Part shown: piece by piece, positions 46,632 through 55,951 of the stretch
Layout: each line of letters begins with the position of its first letter
How positions within the stretch are numbered: the first letter of the stretch is position 1
NCBI RefSeq assembly: GCF_016658545.1
Contig: NZ_JACVZC010000001.1
Location: 62,001-126,000 of the forward strand
Origin: Pseudomonas sp. S37
Lineage (GTDB): Bacteria; Pseudomonadota; Gammaproteobacteria; Pseudomonadales; Pseudomonadaceae
Reading direction: 5' to 3'
DNA length: 64,000 bases
Program-made: the position numbers and the translations under genes
The notes under the pieces: model-generated
What the model saw: the letters and a program-made list of their open reading frames with translations, nothing else
What the model was told of the DNA's origin: nothing
The model's database searches: none

Positions 46632-47558
46632 TCAGCTGACCACGCACCTGAAACCAATATGACTTGTGGGGCTATCGATTGACTGTGGGTGTCGCGCTGC
46701 GGGTCGATACCTCTTGCAGTAATTAGGTGCGCACAGATGCGATCCGCCTTTGAGTACTTTCCTGGGCACCGGCGCAGGGTCGAAGGGGTCAAGGCTTCTC
46801 CGTTTTAGCACTTCCTCTGTCGAGCAGCATGATCGCATGGGCTGGGCGGTGTGAATGTTCCACCAGTCACTCGTCCACTCCCATACATTCCCAATCATAT
46901 CGACCAGGCCATAGCCGTTAGAGGGGAAACTGCCAACAGGCGATGTTCGCAGCCAACCATCGGTCAATTCATTTTCATGAGGGAAGGCGCCTTGCCAAAA
47001 GTTGGCCATCATCGCGCCGCCTGGGGCTAGCTCACCCCCCCAAGCGTACTCAGCGTCCGCCAAGCCACCTCGTGCCGCAAACTCCCACTGGTCTTCCGTC
47101 GGCAGGGTCTTCCCAGCCCACGTTGCAAAGGCAAGCGCATCTTCATAAGCGATGTGTACGACTGGGTGGTCGAGCAGGTCATCAATGCTACTTCCGATAC
47201 CCAATGGTGCCTTCCAGCACGCACCGGGGCTGTACTCCCACCATGTGTCCGAGTTCGCAGTAGGTTGAACAAAAACAGCTGAACCCGCGCCCGGGTTTGA
47301 GTCACATGCATCGGTCGGGTTTTTCTCGGCAAGGGTGACAAAACCGGTGGCGGCCACAAACGCTTCGAAATCCCGATTTGTGACTGGACTGCGATCGATC
47401 CAGAACGCGGCCACTGTCCTTTCCTGCCGAGGGGCCTCTTCGGGGTAGAAACTGTCGCTGCCTTTCAGGAATCGGCCTGCTGGAATAAAGCACATTCCCT
47501 CCGTCGACCCACGAGAAATGGATAACTCATCGCTTAGCGTCATATCGAATAACCTCAA
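46632..47558 (-). CDS. Formylglycine-generating enzyme for the adjacent sulfatase (SUMF1/FGE family)
   Basis: A 308-residue FGE-sulfatase-fold protein: N-terminal FIPAGRFLKGSD, LPTEDQWEFAARGGL, GLVDMIGNVWEWTSDWW and the C-terminal GGSHLCAPNYCKRYRPAAR. Cys276 and Cys281 form the copper-binding catalytic pair. It oxidises the cysteine of C-x-P-x-R sulfatases to formylglycine with oxygen. No signal peptide is present, so it works in the cytoplasm, like its probable client, the divergent sulfatase with CSPSR. The start may be six codons in (47543). Confidence 0.93.
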   Translation of the reverse strand: MRLFDMTLSDELSISRGSTEGMCFIPAGRFLKGSDSFYPEEAPRQERTVAAFWIDRSPVTNRDFEAFVAATGFVTLAEKNPTDACDSNPGAGSAVFVQPTANSDTWWEYSPGACWKAPLGIGSSIDDLLDHPVVHIAYEDALAFATWAGKTLPTEDQWEFAARGGLADAEYAWGGELAPGGAMMANFWQGAFPHENELTDGWLRTSPVGSFPSNGYGLVDMIGNVWEWTSDWWNIHTAQPMRSCCSTEEVLKRRSLDPFDPAPVPRKVLKGGSHLCAPNYCKRYRPAARHPQSIDSPTSHIGFRCVVS

Positions 47559-47576
47559 TCTAAACAGTTATTTGCA

Positions 47577-47599
47577 CATGCATATGCATCTGCATATAT
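47577..47599. repeat. TGCATA-type short repeats between the FGE and sulfatase genes
   Basis: Three overlapping copies of ATGCAT/TGCATA occur, including the palindrome GCATATGCAT at 47580-47589. A related ATATGCATAT palindrome lies at the TonB receptor start (43223-43232). A shared regulator site is possible. Confidence 0.3.
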
Positions 47600-47675
47600 T
47601 TGTAACATAGCGGAATGGCCGTCGCGGGTGAAGCCCTAACGGCGCCGTATTCATAGTCACCTACCTGAGGTAAGC

Positions 47676-49112
47676 ATGAGCGAAGAAAAGGACGCCCCTA
47701 CATCCAAACGACCCAACGTGGTCATCATCATTGCGGACGATATGGGTTACGGGGATCTGTCTTGCTACGGCAGCAAGCTTGTAGAAACCAAGCACATCGA
47801 TAGCATCGCTAAAAAAGGCGTAAGGTTGACCGCCGGATACGCCTCCGCTCCGCTGTGCAGCCCCTCGCGCGCGGGCTTGATTACCGGGCGTTACCAGCAG
47901 CGCTTTGGGTTCGAGCAGCAGGTTTCATCTGGAGCGTTCCCTGAGCGGCACCCTGTTCGAAACGCTGATGGTTCACTTGCGGAACTACAGGGTGAGGCGG
48001 AGTTTTTGCGACGAGGAATCCCTAAGTCGGAAAAAAACATCGCCGAGCTCTTCAAGGCAGCTGGCTATAAAACCGGTGCGATCGGGAAGTGGCACTTGGG
48101 ACACGGAGCAGAATTCCTCCCGCAGAATCGCGGTTTTGATCACTCGGTAGTGTTTTACGGCAATACCAGCCTGCAATCTACAAATCCTGACGATCCAGAC
48201 ATGTTCAGTCTCAAGGTCGACTTTCACGACGAAATACCGGACACCGCCTGGACACGGGAGGGGCTGAATGAAATTCGCGAAAACGGCGAAATTATCGATA
48301 TCGACCAGTACCTGTTGTTCTACTTCCGAGACCGGGCAGAGCAGTACATCAACGAGAACAAGGATGAACCCTTCCTCCTGTATTTCGCAATGAATTCGCC
48401 GGTACCTCCGCTTCAGGTACCTCGCCACTACTTCGATTCATTGAAGGAAACGATCCCTAACATCGCCGTGCGTGGCTACAACGCCCTCTTGCTGGCGCAG
48501 GATGACGCCGTAGGGGCGATTTTGGAAACGCTTCGAAGAAATGGGCTTGAGGACGACACCATCGTGGTGTTTGTGAGTGACAATGGCACGGCCACGAGCC
48601 GCCCGGGCAGCAATGCTCCTTTCTCTGGGGGCAAGTTCTCTACGTGGGAAGGGGGCATTCGCATGCCATACGTCATGCAGTGGCCAGGCCAGATTCCAGC
48701 TGGCCTCATTTTCTCTAAGCCAGCTTCTACATTGGACATTCTGCCGACGGTAGCAGCTGGGTGCGGAGTCTCGACTGAACGCTCGCAGCCCCTCGATGGC
48801 GTAGATTTGTTGCCGTATTTCAAAGGTAATGTCGAGGATGCGCCCCATGAGGCCCTTTTCTGGAAACTTGATGGCTATTCTGCAGTAAGGGTTGGTAAGT
48901 GGAAGCTCTATCTTGAGACGCTCGAGGAGGTCGCGATGTTGTTCGACCTCGAAGCAGATCCACAGGAGCTGAACGACCAATCAGCAGAGCAGCCTGAGGT
49001 TTTCGAGGCCCTCAAAGCGCGCTATGAGGCATGGGAAGCCAGTTTGCCGCCCAGAGCTTGGACAAACTATTACGGGGGTTTCCGTCGCAAGGTAGGTTTA
49101 CAGGGGCGTTGA
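47676..49112 (+). CDS. Cys-type sulfatase (type I, formylglycine-dependent)
   Basis: A 478-residue alkaline-phosphatase-superfamily sulfatase: metal site IADDMGYGD (Asp21, Asp22), the signature CSPSRAGLITGRYQQRFG with Cys61 as formylglycine precursor, GKWHLGH and VSDNGTATSRPGSN. It hydrolyses sulfate esters, and the released sulfate feeds sulfur assimilation. No signal peptide is visible, so the ester would be hydrolysed in the cytoplasm after import. The exact substrate (aryl, alkyl or sugar sulfate) is open. Classic Pseudomonas arylsulfatase AtsA is longer and closely related. Confidence 0.92.
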   Translation: MSEEKDAPTSKRPNVVIIIADDMGYGDLSCYGSKLVETKHIDSIAKKGVRLTAGYASAPLCSPSRAGLITGRYQQRFGFEQQVSSGAFPERHPVRNADGSLAELQGEAEFLRRGIPKSEKNIAELFKAAGYKTGAIGKWHLGHGAEFLPQNRGFDHSVVFYGNTSLQSTNPDDPDMFSLKVDFHDEIPDTAWTREGLNEIRENGEIIDIDQYLLFYFRDRAEQYINENKDEPFLLYFAMNSPVPPLQVPRHYFDSLKETIPNIAVRGYNALLLAQDDAVGAILETLRRNGLEDDTIVVFVSDNGTATSRPGSNAPFSGGKFSTWEGGIRMPYVMQWPGQIPAGLIFSKPASTLDILPTVAAGCGVSTERSQPLDGVDLLPYFKGNVEDAPHEALFWKLDGYSAVRVGKWKLYLETLEEVAMLFDLEADPQELNDQSAEQPEVFEALKARYEAWEASLPPRAWTNYYGGFRRKVGLQGR

Positions 49113-49153
49113 GTTATGAAGGCTAACACACTATAAAGGCTAGTTTGACCGAT

Positions 49154-49627
49154 ATGAGTCTGACAATGACTGCTAACCATGAAATCCTCAATGAGCTGCA
49201 AGGCCTTAATCTTGCTGAGTTCTTGCCACACCGGTTGGCTGTCTTGTCCAGGCTCGCGCAATCGCTCCTTGCCTCCGAGCTTGCCCAATTCGACATGTCT
49301 ATCTCTCACTGGCGAATTTTCCTTTGCTTAGCGAAGAACGGGCCGTCAACTGTCAATGGAATCGCGGATTTCACCAAGATTTCTCAGTCAGCGTTGAGTC
49401 GCGCTATTTCGAAACTTGATGAGCGTGGATTCGTTTGCAAAACTAAGAATCCGGAGGATCGCAGGCTGGCCGCGATATCTATCACAGAAGAAGGGTTGCG
49501 TCAGCTGAACTTAGCAATCGCGACTATCACCGCGACTTGGGATTCTTTGCTCGTCGAGCGGGGCGTTAATAAAGGTGCTTTTCTCGATACGGTCAACGAC
49601 ATAATTGTTCGCCTCGGTGGCGACTAG
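49154..49627 (+). CDS. MarR-family transcriptional regulator
   Basis: A 157-residue winged-helix regulator (from ATG 49154). The DNA-binding part reads STVNGIADFTKISQSALSRAISKLDERGFVCKTKNPEDRRLAAISITEEG, a classic MarR wing. It starts 42 bases after the sulfatase stop and precedes a porin gene. MarR proteins typically respond to small aromatic ligands; here the ligand might be the sulfatase product, but this is a guess. Confidence 0.88.
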   Translation: MSLTMTANHEILNELQGLNLAEFLPHRLAVLSRLAQSLLASELAQFDMSISHWRIFLCLAKNGPSTVNGIADFTKISQSALSRAISKLDERGFVCKTKNPEDRRLAAISITEEGLRQLNLAIATITATWDSLLVERGVNKGAFLDTVNDIIVRLGGD

Positions 49628-49736
49628 ATCGGGAACTATAGTAAGCACTTAATTTTTTAATCTTGCCGCTGGCCGATAGGTCGGTGGCTTTCGTTCGCCC
49701 GGAATTTGTTTGGCGAGCGGCATCGTTGGAACTCAC

Positions 49737-50978
49737 ATGTACCGTACCTTCCAATCTTTAACACGTTGCCTGCTTGTGTTTCCTTTGCTTGCGCAAGCTG
49801 CATCTGCCGATACGTTCGATGACAGTAAGCTAGTATTGGACTTTAGAAATTTCTACATGAATCGAAATTTCGTAAATGATAAGGCGCCAATATCAAAACA
49901 GTATAGCTGGTCGCAAGGTGTGCTCGGAAAATTCTCATCGGGATACACTGACACTCCCGTTTCGCTTGGGTTTGATCTCAATGCTCAGTATGCACTTCGC
50001 CTTGACTCTTCGGGGAATGATGGCTCATTACCGTTTGGCAATGATTCAAAGAAGACCACGCCGAGTTATGGTAGGGCCGGTGCGACGCTCAAACTTAGGT
50101 ACAATCAGACTGATGCTTGGATAGGTGATCAGCAGCCCAATTATCCAATCATGGGTAGTGAGACATCTCGACAATTGCCGTCAGTGGCGCAAGGTGCTGT
50201 GGTGCAGAACCGCGACCTGGAAGGTCTGACACTCACTGGAGGGCGCTTCTGGTCTCAAGTAACCCGAGAGTCCTCAGAGCACGCAGAACTATATTTGATG
50301 AATCAAAGCAAAGGAAGTGCGAGTGATGATGGGCTGGATTTCTTCGGCGTTGACTACGATGTAAGCCAAAATTTCAGACTCAGCCACTGGCAATCTGTTT
50401 TGCATGATATTTATAAGCAGCGTTATGTGGGGGGGCAGACTCGGACACACTTTGGTGAGGGGAAGGTGCTGGGCTTTGACGTCCGACTCAACGATTTTCG
50501 CGCGGATGGAGATCGTCGAGTTGGGGATATCGATAATAGGAACTATGGTGTCGGGCTAAGCCTTACCCAGGGAAACCATCTGATTGGAGCAACGTATCAG
50601 AGGATGTTGGGACAAACGGGATACCCTTTACTCAGCGGTAACACAGATGTCACTGCTTTGGTAGGGTGGTCTTCACTCGGCTTCATCCGACCCAATGAGC
50701 ACTCTTGGTCAATTCGTCATGTCTACAATATGGCTGGAATTGGCCTGCCTGGAGGTCGGTTTTTTACCCGCTTTAGCAAGGGCACGCAGATTGATCGCGG
50801 AGCTGGCTTAGCGAGGGACAAAGAGACGGAAACTGATTTTATTGCTGATTATGTATTTCAGACGGGGGCCTTGAAGAACCTCGCGATACAGCTTCGCTAC
50901 ATACCGATTAGACAAAAGTATGGATCGGATGCTGATACTATTCGCTTTAATGTCAATTATTCCTGGCATGTTTTTTGA
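49737..50978 (+). CDS. OprD-family outer-membrane porin
   Basis: A 413-residue porin from ATG 49737 with a signal peptide ending ASA. It has the OprD-family opening FDDSKLVLDFRNFYMNRNF, an 18-strand barrel and the C-terminal FNVNYSWHVF. These channels admit amino acids, carboxylates or aromatic acids. It probably works with the upstream sulfatase module by admitting substrates or cleavage products. The MarR gene directly upstream may regulate it. The gene is more AT-rich than the sulfatase. Confidence 0.9.
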   Translation: MYRTFQSLTRCLLVFPLLAQAASADTFDDSKLVLDFRNFYMNRNFVNDKAPISKQYSWSQGVLGKFSSGYTDTPVSLGFDLNAQYALRLDSSGNDGSLPFGNDSKKTTPSYGRAGATLKLRYNQTDAWIGDQQPNYPIMGSETSRQLPSVAQGAVVQNRDLEGLTLTGGRFWSQVTRESSEHAELYLMNQSKGSASDDGLDFFGVDYDVSQNFRLSHWQSVLHDIYKQRYVGGQTRTHFGEGKVLGFDVRLNDFRADGDRRVGDIDNRNYGVGLSLTQGNHLIGATYQRMLGQTGYPLLSGNTDVTALVGWSSLGFIRPNEHSWSIRHVYNMAGIGLPGGRFFTRFSKGTQIDRGAGLARDKETETDFIADYVFQTGALKNLAIQLRYIPIRQKYGSDADTIRFNVNYSWHVF

Positions 50979-51333
50979 TGGAGCACGGCTTGATACGCTC
51001 TCTGAGGCAGCAGGAGTCGAATACACTTTTGACCAATGGCCATTGAAATCTTTGTCTACCGCAGGATGGCGAGCGACATCTATCGGCTGTTGACGTGCCT
51101 AAGATCCTGGTTTAGATGCTCCAGCCTTAATGACCGCACGACCGATGCTAACTCGTTGGGTATTTCCATTGTGACTGCCAGGGCGTCAAGCGTCGGGGCA
51201 GGATCATCGTAAACGACACCTTCCAGCCTCACCGTTGCGGCACTGAATCGAGTATCGAACTAAAGACGGTCTGCTAATTGTCTCGCAACATTTTGATCAC
51301 TTTGGAAGAGCCGGTCAGGGGGACGGCCCGCTA
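50979..51333. other. Intergenic region before the IS element
   Basis: No supported gene or RNA was seen. The region carries short unrelated frames and ends at the TA target of the IS630-type insertion. Confidence 0.4.
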
Positions 51334-52513
51334 GTGCCCTGAGCGCTTAATTCATTAGCTTATTTTTTATCACGCTCAGCTTTGCCATATGTACGGAGCT
51401 GATGATGGCCGCTGCCGTCTTGCTCCACTTGAATGGCTTGGCCGAGTGCTCGTTATGAGCAGTAATGAACTGGCGAATCGCGACTTTTAGGTCAGCAACA
51501 CTGGTGAAGACACCTCGATACAGCGCCCGTCTCTCCAGTTGTGAAAACCAGCACTCCACCGCGTTCAACCAAGACGCACTGGTCGGTGTGAAGTGCAACT
51601 TGAAGCGTGGATGCTTTTCCAGCCATGCCTTGACTGCAGCGGTTTTGTGGGTCGAGCTGTTGTCCAGGATCACATGGAGATCCAGCTCGGCAGGTGTGTT
51701 GTTATCAATCTGCCGGAGAAAATCCAGAAACTCCTTGGCCCGGTGCCGCTGGGTTATCCGGCCCATTACTTCACCGGTCATGATGTCGAACGCGGCGTAT
51801 AGGCTCGCCGTGCCATGGCGCTTGTAATCATGGGTGCACCGCTCAATCTGTCCGGGCCGAAGTTGCAGCATTGGCTGAGTACGATCCAGCGCCTGGATCT
51901 GAGTTTTCTCGTCAACCGAAAGCACCATGGCATTGTCCGGAGGTCTGAGGTAGAGCCCGACGACATCAATGACCTTCTCTGCGAAGTTCGGATCGTTACT
52001 GATCTTGAATGTCTTTAATCGGTGCGGTTTGAGATCGGAGGCAGCCCAGATTTGCCGGACTTGCCAGGTGGTAACGCGCGCGTACTTGGCCATCAACCGG
52101 ACGCTCCAATGCGTTGCTTCTTTCGGCACCCGGTGAGTGGTCAGGGTCAGGATTTCCTTGATTTTCTCAGCACCCAGTTTCAAGGGCTGACCGCTACGCG
52201 GCAGGTCGCTCAGGCCGTCGATACCCGACTCCAGGTAGCGTTTTCGCCACTTGAACACCGTTGGTGTCGTGATCTGTAACTGATCACAGATGGCCAAGGG
52301 CGTCACCCCTTGAGCAAGCAAAAGTAGTATCCGCGCCCGCTGAGCGAGGCACTGCTCCAGCGTACTCATGCGTAACCAACCTTGAAGCGTGATGACGTCG
52401 GCGGGTTGCAGTGCAAAAGGAGCAATGGGTCGAGGCATGCGTATAACCAGCTCGGGTAAGGGCCGCACAGTATACCGTTGCGCGTTAGAAAACGAACTAC
52501 CCGCTCACGACAC
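51334..52513 (-). mobile_element. IS630-family insertion sequence, about 1180 bases
   Basis: The element is bounded by TA at 51332-51333 and 52514-52515, the target duplication expected for IS630/Tc1-mariner elements. The inverted ends are imperfect: reading inward, GTGCCCTGAGCG on the left and GTGTCGTGAGCG on the right (17 of the first 24 bases match). One transposase gene fills the inside. The ends were found by eye and may shift by a base or two. Confidence 0.75.
51347..52468 (-). CDS. IS630-family DDE transposase
   Basis: A 373-residue transposase with an N-terminal winged helix (PLAICDQLQITTPTVFKWRKRYLESGIDGL) and a DDE domain: VLSVDEKTQIQALDRT, HVILDNSSTHK, FTPTSASWLNAVECWFSQLERR. The catalytic Asp, Asp, Glu are all visible (SVDEK, LDNSS, VECWF). 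The gene is intact and the element has both ends, so it could be active. Confidence 0.92.
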   Translation of the reverse strand: MRPLPELVIRMPRPIAPFALQPADVITLQGWLRMSTLEQCLAQRARILLLLAQGVTPLAICDQLQITTPTVFKWRKRYLESGIDGLSDLPRSGQPLKLGAEKIKEILTLTTHRVPKEATHWSVRLMAKYARVTTWQVRQIWAASDLKPHRLKTFKISNDPNFAEKVIDVVGLYLRPPDNAMVLSVDEKTQIQALDRTQPMLQLRPGQIERCTHDYKRHGTASLYAAFDIMTGEVMGRITQRHRAKEFLDFLRQIDNNTPAELDLHVILDNSSTHKTAAVKAWLEKHPRFKLHFTPTSASWLNAVECWFSQLERRALYRGVFTSVADLKVAIRQFITAHNEHSAKPFKWSKTAAAIISSVHMAKLSVIKNKLMN

Positions 52514-53332
52514 TAGGAGGGCTGCCTGCTGTATTTTCGTGGCCAGATACGATGACTTCGACCCGGAGTCATGAGCCCTTCGTCCTTAGGCTTCTGGATA
52601 GCGACAGCCTGTTGATCTAAGCAAATCGCTTACTGTGCCCCGGGAGATGGCGCACTCTCCGTGGGGCCTTTTCAGCCCGATTTTCTTACTTATATGCGAC
52701 ATTACGGTCAAAAAGGCGACGACTTTAACCTTCACCCCCTATAAAATTTTTTTGCGGGACGGAGTTGTTATATTTGAAGGCAAACAAAAAAGCAGCGCAT
52801 TTTGCCCCACCGATTTTTCCCAGAAAAAACTCGATTTCTGACGCCTTTGCTGTTGCTGCTGCTCTGCTTCGAATCGTGTTGAACTGACCTTCTCCATGCC
52901 CCCCAGTGGGGGGCATTGGGGGAGTCGCCCTTTTGGCCGAAGGCCACTGCTTTTGACTTTGGGTTCAAAAATTTTCTTTGAGTAACAAAAAATGAGTGAA
53001 GCTCACTGATACCTAATGGGGATAGCTACGTCTGGCGTATGCATGCCTAGGAATGTGACGGCTGACATTAAAGATTGGTAGCTCATGCGACAGCATTCTG
53101 CTGGGGGCGAGTGGGGTGCTGAGCTGTGCAGTATCAAACCATCGATGAGTGCCAAGCTGCTCAGCGTTGACGCGGATGCATGCTCAGCAGATTCGTTGAG
53201 AGAGAGGTCGTCTGTTGACCAGACGTGGGCCGTCTGATGCAGCGATGGCAGCCCTGATTACATTCGTTGTCGAGTAGATACTAAGCCTTACGCCGATTGC
53301 TACAACTCCTCGGGCGCTACAAAGGATCAGTG
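52514..53332. other. Long intergenic region with one terminator
   Basis: 819 bases without a supported gene. GCCCCGGGAGA at 52637-52647 pairs with TCTCCGTGGGGC (52657-52668), followed by CTTTTC, and looks like an intrinsic terminator of a lost + strand unit. The stretch 52840-52950 has a CCCCCCAGTGGGGGG palindrome. On the minus strand a Gln/Ala-rich frame (52725-52916) is of a kind often seen as non-coding in Pseudomonas. No tRNA was recognised. Confidence 0.45.
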
Positions 53333-54511
53333 ATGTACGTCGAAAAGAGCTTCACTCCTCAGCAGCTATTCGAGATGGTCTGGGCACGACCGGTTTTGAT
53401 AATCGCCAAGGAAATTGGCGTATCTGATGTAGGCCTGTCGAAGGCCTGCCGCAAGGCCGGGATCACATTGCCTGCCCGCGGCCACTGGGCTAAGCCAGAG
53501 TCGAAAAGGCCCCGGCGTCCAAAACCGCCAGTCTCCACTATACCCATCACGTTCCATGTTCTGGATATCCCAAAATCTGAGAAACCTAAGCCCCAGAGCC
53601 CAGTCAAAGACCTCGGCACGTTAATCGTTCCAACGGAATTGGTAGACCCGCATCCGTTGGTGAGCAAATGGCTCGCTGCAGCGAAGAAAGCCAAGGAGCT
53701 CAACGGCGCGCTAGTAGTAGAGAAGTCGCGGGTTTTGAGTTCCCACATTTCTTCGACGGAAATTGGCCGGTGCGCGATTCTGTTCGACAGCCTGATCAGG
53801 GCGAGTGAGGCCGTGGGCTACACGTGGGGTGTAAATGACAATGGAAGCTTCGTACGCCTGGACGGTGAGGATTTACTGATCACGATACAAGAGCGGATTA
53901 AACGATACGATATCCCTCCGCCGCCCCCCAAACCTTTCAAGCCTGGTCAGAGGGGGGAGCCTGATTTCACATCTATGAGAGCAGCCCGCTTTGGCTGGGA
54001 ACCTACTGGCGTGCTATCCCTCATCGTGGATGCACGATCAGAGGTTTTGATCCAAAAAACTTGGACGGACAGTAAGACCGGTAAGCTTGAATCGAAGCTT
54101 GGTCAGATATTGACAGGATTTGTTCGAATTGCTGCCTCTGTGAAAACCCGAAGGTCATCTGACGAAACCAATCGGTGTCGTTGGGCCGAAGAGGAGCGGG
54201 TAAGGAGAGAGAAGATTGATCAGCAGCGTCGTCAGGAAAAGCTGCGTCAAAATTTAATGATAAACCTGGAGAATTGGGAGCGAGCTCAGCGACTGCGCGC
54301 GTTTATTCAGGCGACGATGGATGCGTCACCGCAGGACGAAGCATCTCAAATGGCACTGGCTATTTGGGTTAGCTGGGCTACGCAAAAAATCGAGCTGCTC
54401 GATCCTCTAAAAGTAGATATTCAGAAGGTTGTCGACTTGTCTGTGGATTTGCCAAATTCTGAATATGGTTACTGGAGCAGTGGCAAGAAGCCCGAGGATT
54501 GGTGGCCCTGA
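53333..54511 (+). CDS. Helix-turn-helix protein of unknown function
   Basis: A 392-residue protein from ATG 53333 with AAAGGA upstream. The N-terminal region (QQLFEMVWARPVLIIAKEIGVSDVGLSKACRKAGITLPARGHW) reads as a helix-turn-helix that binds DNA. A Pro-rich linker follows, then a region with IDARSEVLIQKTW-type beta strands, a charged coiled-coil (RWAEEERVRREKIDQQRRQEKLRQ, about 295-325) and a C-terminal WSSGKKPEDWW. I know similar proteins as hypothetical members of mobile elements, but no role is assigned. The gene sits between an IS element and an H-NS-like gene. Confidence 0.6.
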   Translation: MYVEKSFTPQQLFEMVWARPVLIIAKEIGVSDVGLSKACRKAGITLPARGHWAKPESKRPRRPKPPVSTIPITFHVLDIPKSEKPKPQSPVKDLGTLIVPTELVDPHPLVSKWLAAAKKAKELNGALVVEKSRVLSSHISSTEIGRCAILFDSLIRASEAVGYTWGVNDNGSFVRLDGEDLLITIQERIKRYDIPPPPPKPFKPGQRGEPDFTSMRAARFGWEPTGVLSLIVDARSEVLIQKTWTDSKTGKLESKLGQILTGFVRIAASVKTRRSSDETNRCRWAEEERVRREKIDQQRRQEKLRQNLMINLENWERAQRLRAFIQATMDASPQDEASQMALAIWVSWATQKIELLDPLKVDIQKVVDLSVDLPNSEYGYWSSGKKPEDWWP

Positions 54512-54584
54512 TTTTCATTTGGATTTGAACTTAACCTGCGTTAAGATTCTCTACAGATCACTCATCACATTTTGGAGTATTTAC

Positions 54585-54947
54585 ATGTCCCGTCTGGCGG
54601 AATTCAGACAGCTCGAGCAAAAACTCGCCGCACAATTAGCCGAATTGGAGGCCATGAAAGGTAGCAGTGAGCTTCAGAACGAGATCGAGTTTGAAACCAA
54701 ATTGCGCGATTTGCTTGCAAAGTATGGTTACAGTCTGAGAGATATCATCAACCTGCTGGATCCGCAGGCTGGTCGCCGTGCTGCCCCGGTAGCTGCAGAG
54801 AGGGCTCCTCGCCGTGCCCGTCAGGTCAAGCAGTACAAAAACCCGCATAACGGGGAAATCATCGAAACAAAAGGCGGCAACCACAAGCTTCTGAAAGAGT
54901 GGAAAGCTGAATACGGTTCTGACGAAGTCGAGAGCTGGGTGTCGTAA
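54585..54947 (+). CDS. MvaT/MvaU-family H-NS-like nucleoid protein
   Basis: A 120-residue protein of the Pseudomonas H-NS group: coiled-coil oligomerisation domain (SRLAEFRQLEQKLAAQLAELEAMKG; YGYSLRDIINLLDP), a basic linker (RRAAPVAAERAPRRARQVKQYKNP) and a C-terminal AT-hook-like domain with IIETKGGNHKLLKEWKAEYG. It binds AT-rich DNA and silences transferred genes. Pseudomonas plasmids carry such proteins (Pmr), so this copy may travel with the accessory DNA of the window. I start at ATG 54585; the frame is open further upstream but without a ribosome-binding site. Confidence 0.88.
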   Translation: MSRLAEFRQLEQKLAAQLAELEAMKGSSELQNEIEFETKLRDLLAKYGYSLRDIINLLDPQAGRRAAPVAAERAPRRARQVKQYKNPHNGEIIETKGGNHKLLKEWKAEYGSDEVESWVS

Positions 54948-54973
54948 TTTGTCGCGTGCACTGGCGGTAAGCT

Positions 54974-54999
54974 AAAAAACGGCCTTAGGGCCGTTTTTT
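54974..54999. terminator. Terminator after the MvaT-like gene
   Basis: AAAAAACGGCC and GGCCGTTTTTT pair around a short loop, forming a strong bidirectional intrinsic terminator 27 bases after the stop. Confidence 0.9.
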
Positions 55000-55218
55000 G
55001 TTCGTGCCAGTTCTTACTTGAGAGGTTGGATTTGACATCTTCACAAGCGTCCTTAACCTAGCCTGTGCGCTTTGAACGTACTGTGAAGTGGCAAGGTCTT
55101 TCTTGAATTTATGCTTTGAACTCCGCAGGCCTAGCCAAACGAACGAATAGCAGGCACTGTGGTAATACCATTCAGCGCCTACAAAAGCGCTGTGCCTACA
55201 CAGAGTCAAGGATGAGCT

Positions 55219-55827
55219 GTGACTACCCCTGAAAGCGTTTTCTTTCTACCTGGAGCCTCTGGCAACATCCAGTTCTGGCATCCGGTTGCTGAAAGACTCA
55301 GATCAACAATACCCACACACCACATGGGATGGCCTGGCTTCGGCAACACAGCGCCCAGCCCGAAAATCACTAGCCTGAAGCATCTTGCATCGTTGGCATT
55401 GGACGAAATCGATAGACCCACGGCATTGGTAGCCCAATCCATGGGGGGAGTCGTAGCCATCCATATGGCCCTTGAGCGGCCTGAGTTGATTACCCATCTG
55501 ACCTTAGCTGTCACTTCGGGCGGAATGGACGTTTCTGCAATGGGTGCCGAGGACTGGCGGACAGAGTTCGAAACTGACTACCCGAACGTACCACGCTGGT
55601 TTCTGGATGACCGAACCGATCTCACGGCTCGCCTGCATGAGCTACGCATGCCGGTATTGCTCCTATGGGGTGGCTCAGATCCCATAAGCCCATTACGGGT
55701 CGGGCAGTTGTTAGCACAACGCATCCCTGGCGCTCGGTTGAAAGTTTTTCCCGAGGCTGCTCATGATCTAGGGCGTATGCATGCTAGAGAGGTCGCGAAC
55801 CTGATTGATGAACACCATGGCTTTTGA
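55219..55827 (+). CDS. Alpha/beta hydrolase
   Basis: A 202-residue hydrolase from GTG 55219. The oxyanion-side FLPGASGN, nucleophile elbow AQSMGG (Ser in a variant of G-x-S-x-G), GGSDPIS with the likely Asp, and EAAHDLGR with the catalytic His give a complete triad. The short lid and overall length suggest a small esterase. The substrate is unknown. It is separated from the following minus-strand genes and has a strong terminator upstream. Confidence 0.85.
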   Translation: MTTPESVFFLPGASGNIQFWHPVAERLRSTIPTHHMGWPGFGNTAPSPKITSLKHLASLALDEIDRPTALVAQSMGGVVAIHMALERPELITHLTLAVTSGGMDVSAMGAEDWRTEFETDYPNVPRWFLDDRTDLTARLHELRMPVLLLWGGSDPISPLRVGQLLAQRIPGARLKVFPEAAHDLGRMHAREVANLIDEHHGF

Positions 55828-55951
55828 GGTGTATCGAGTCGCTTTCAAGCAAGCTCCGTGAATCAGGCATTGGAATTTGCTATGCGGCGATGTGCCAAAG
55901 ACCGTATCGAGCTGGCCTGAGCCCTCTGTGAGCTCAGGCCAGCTCAAGCGA

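Noticed and set aside
52725..52916. Gln/Ala-rich minus-strand frame in the long gap after the IS element
   Set aside because: Similar sequences recur between Pseudomonas genes as non-coding DNA; no start signal was seen.
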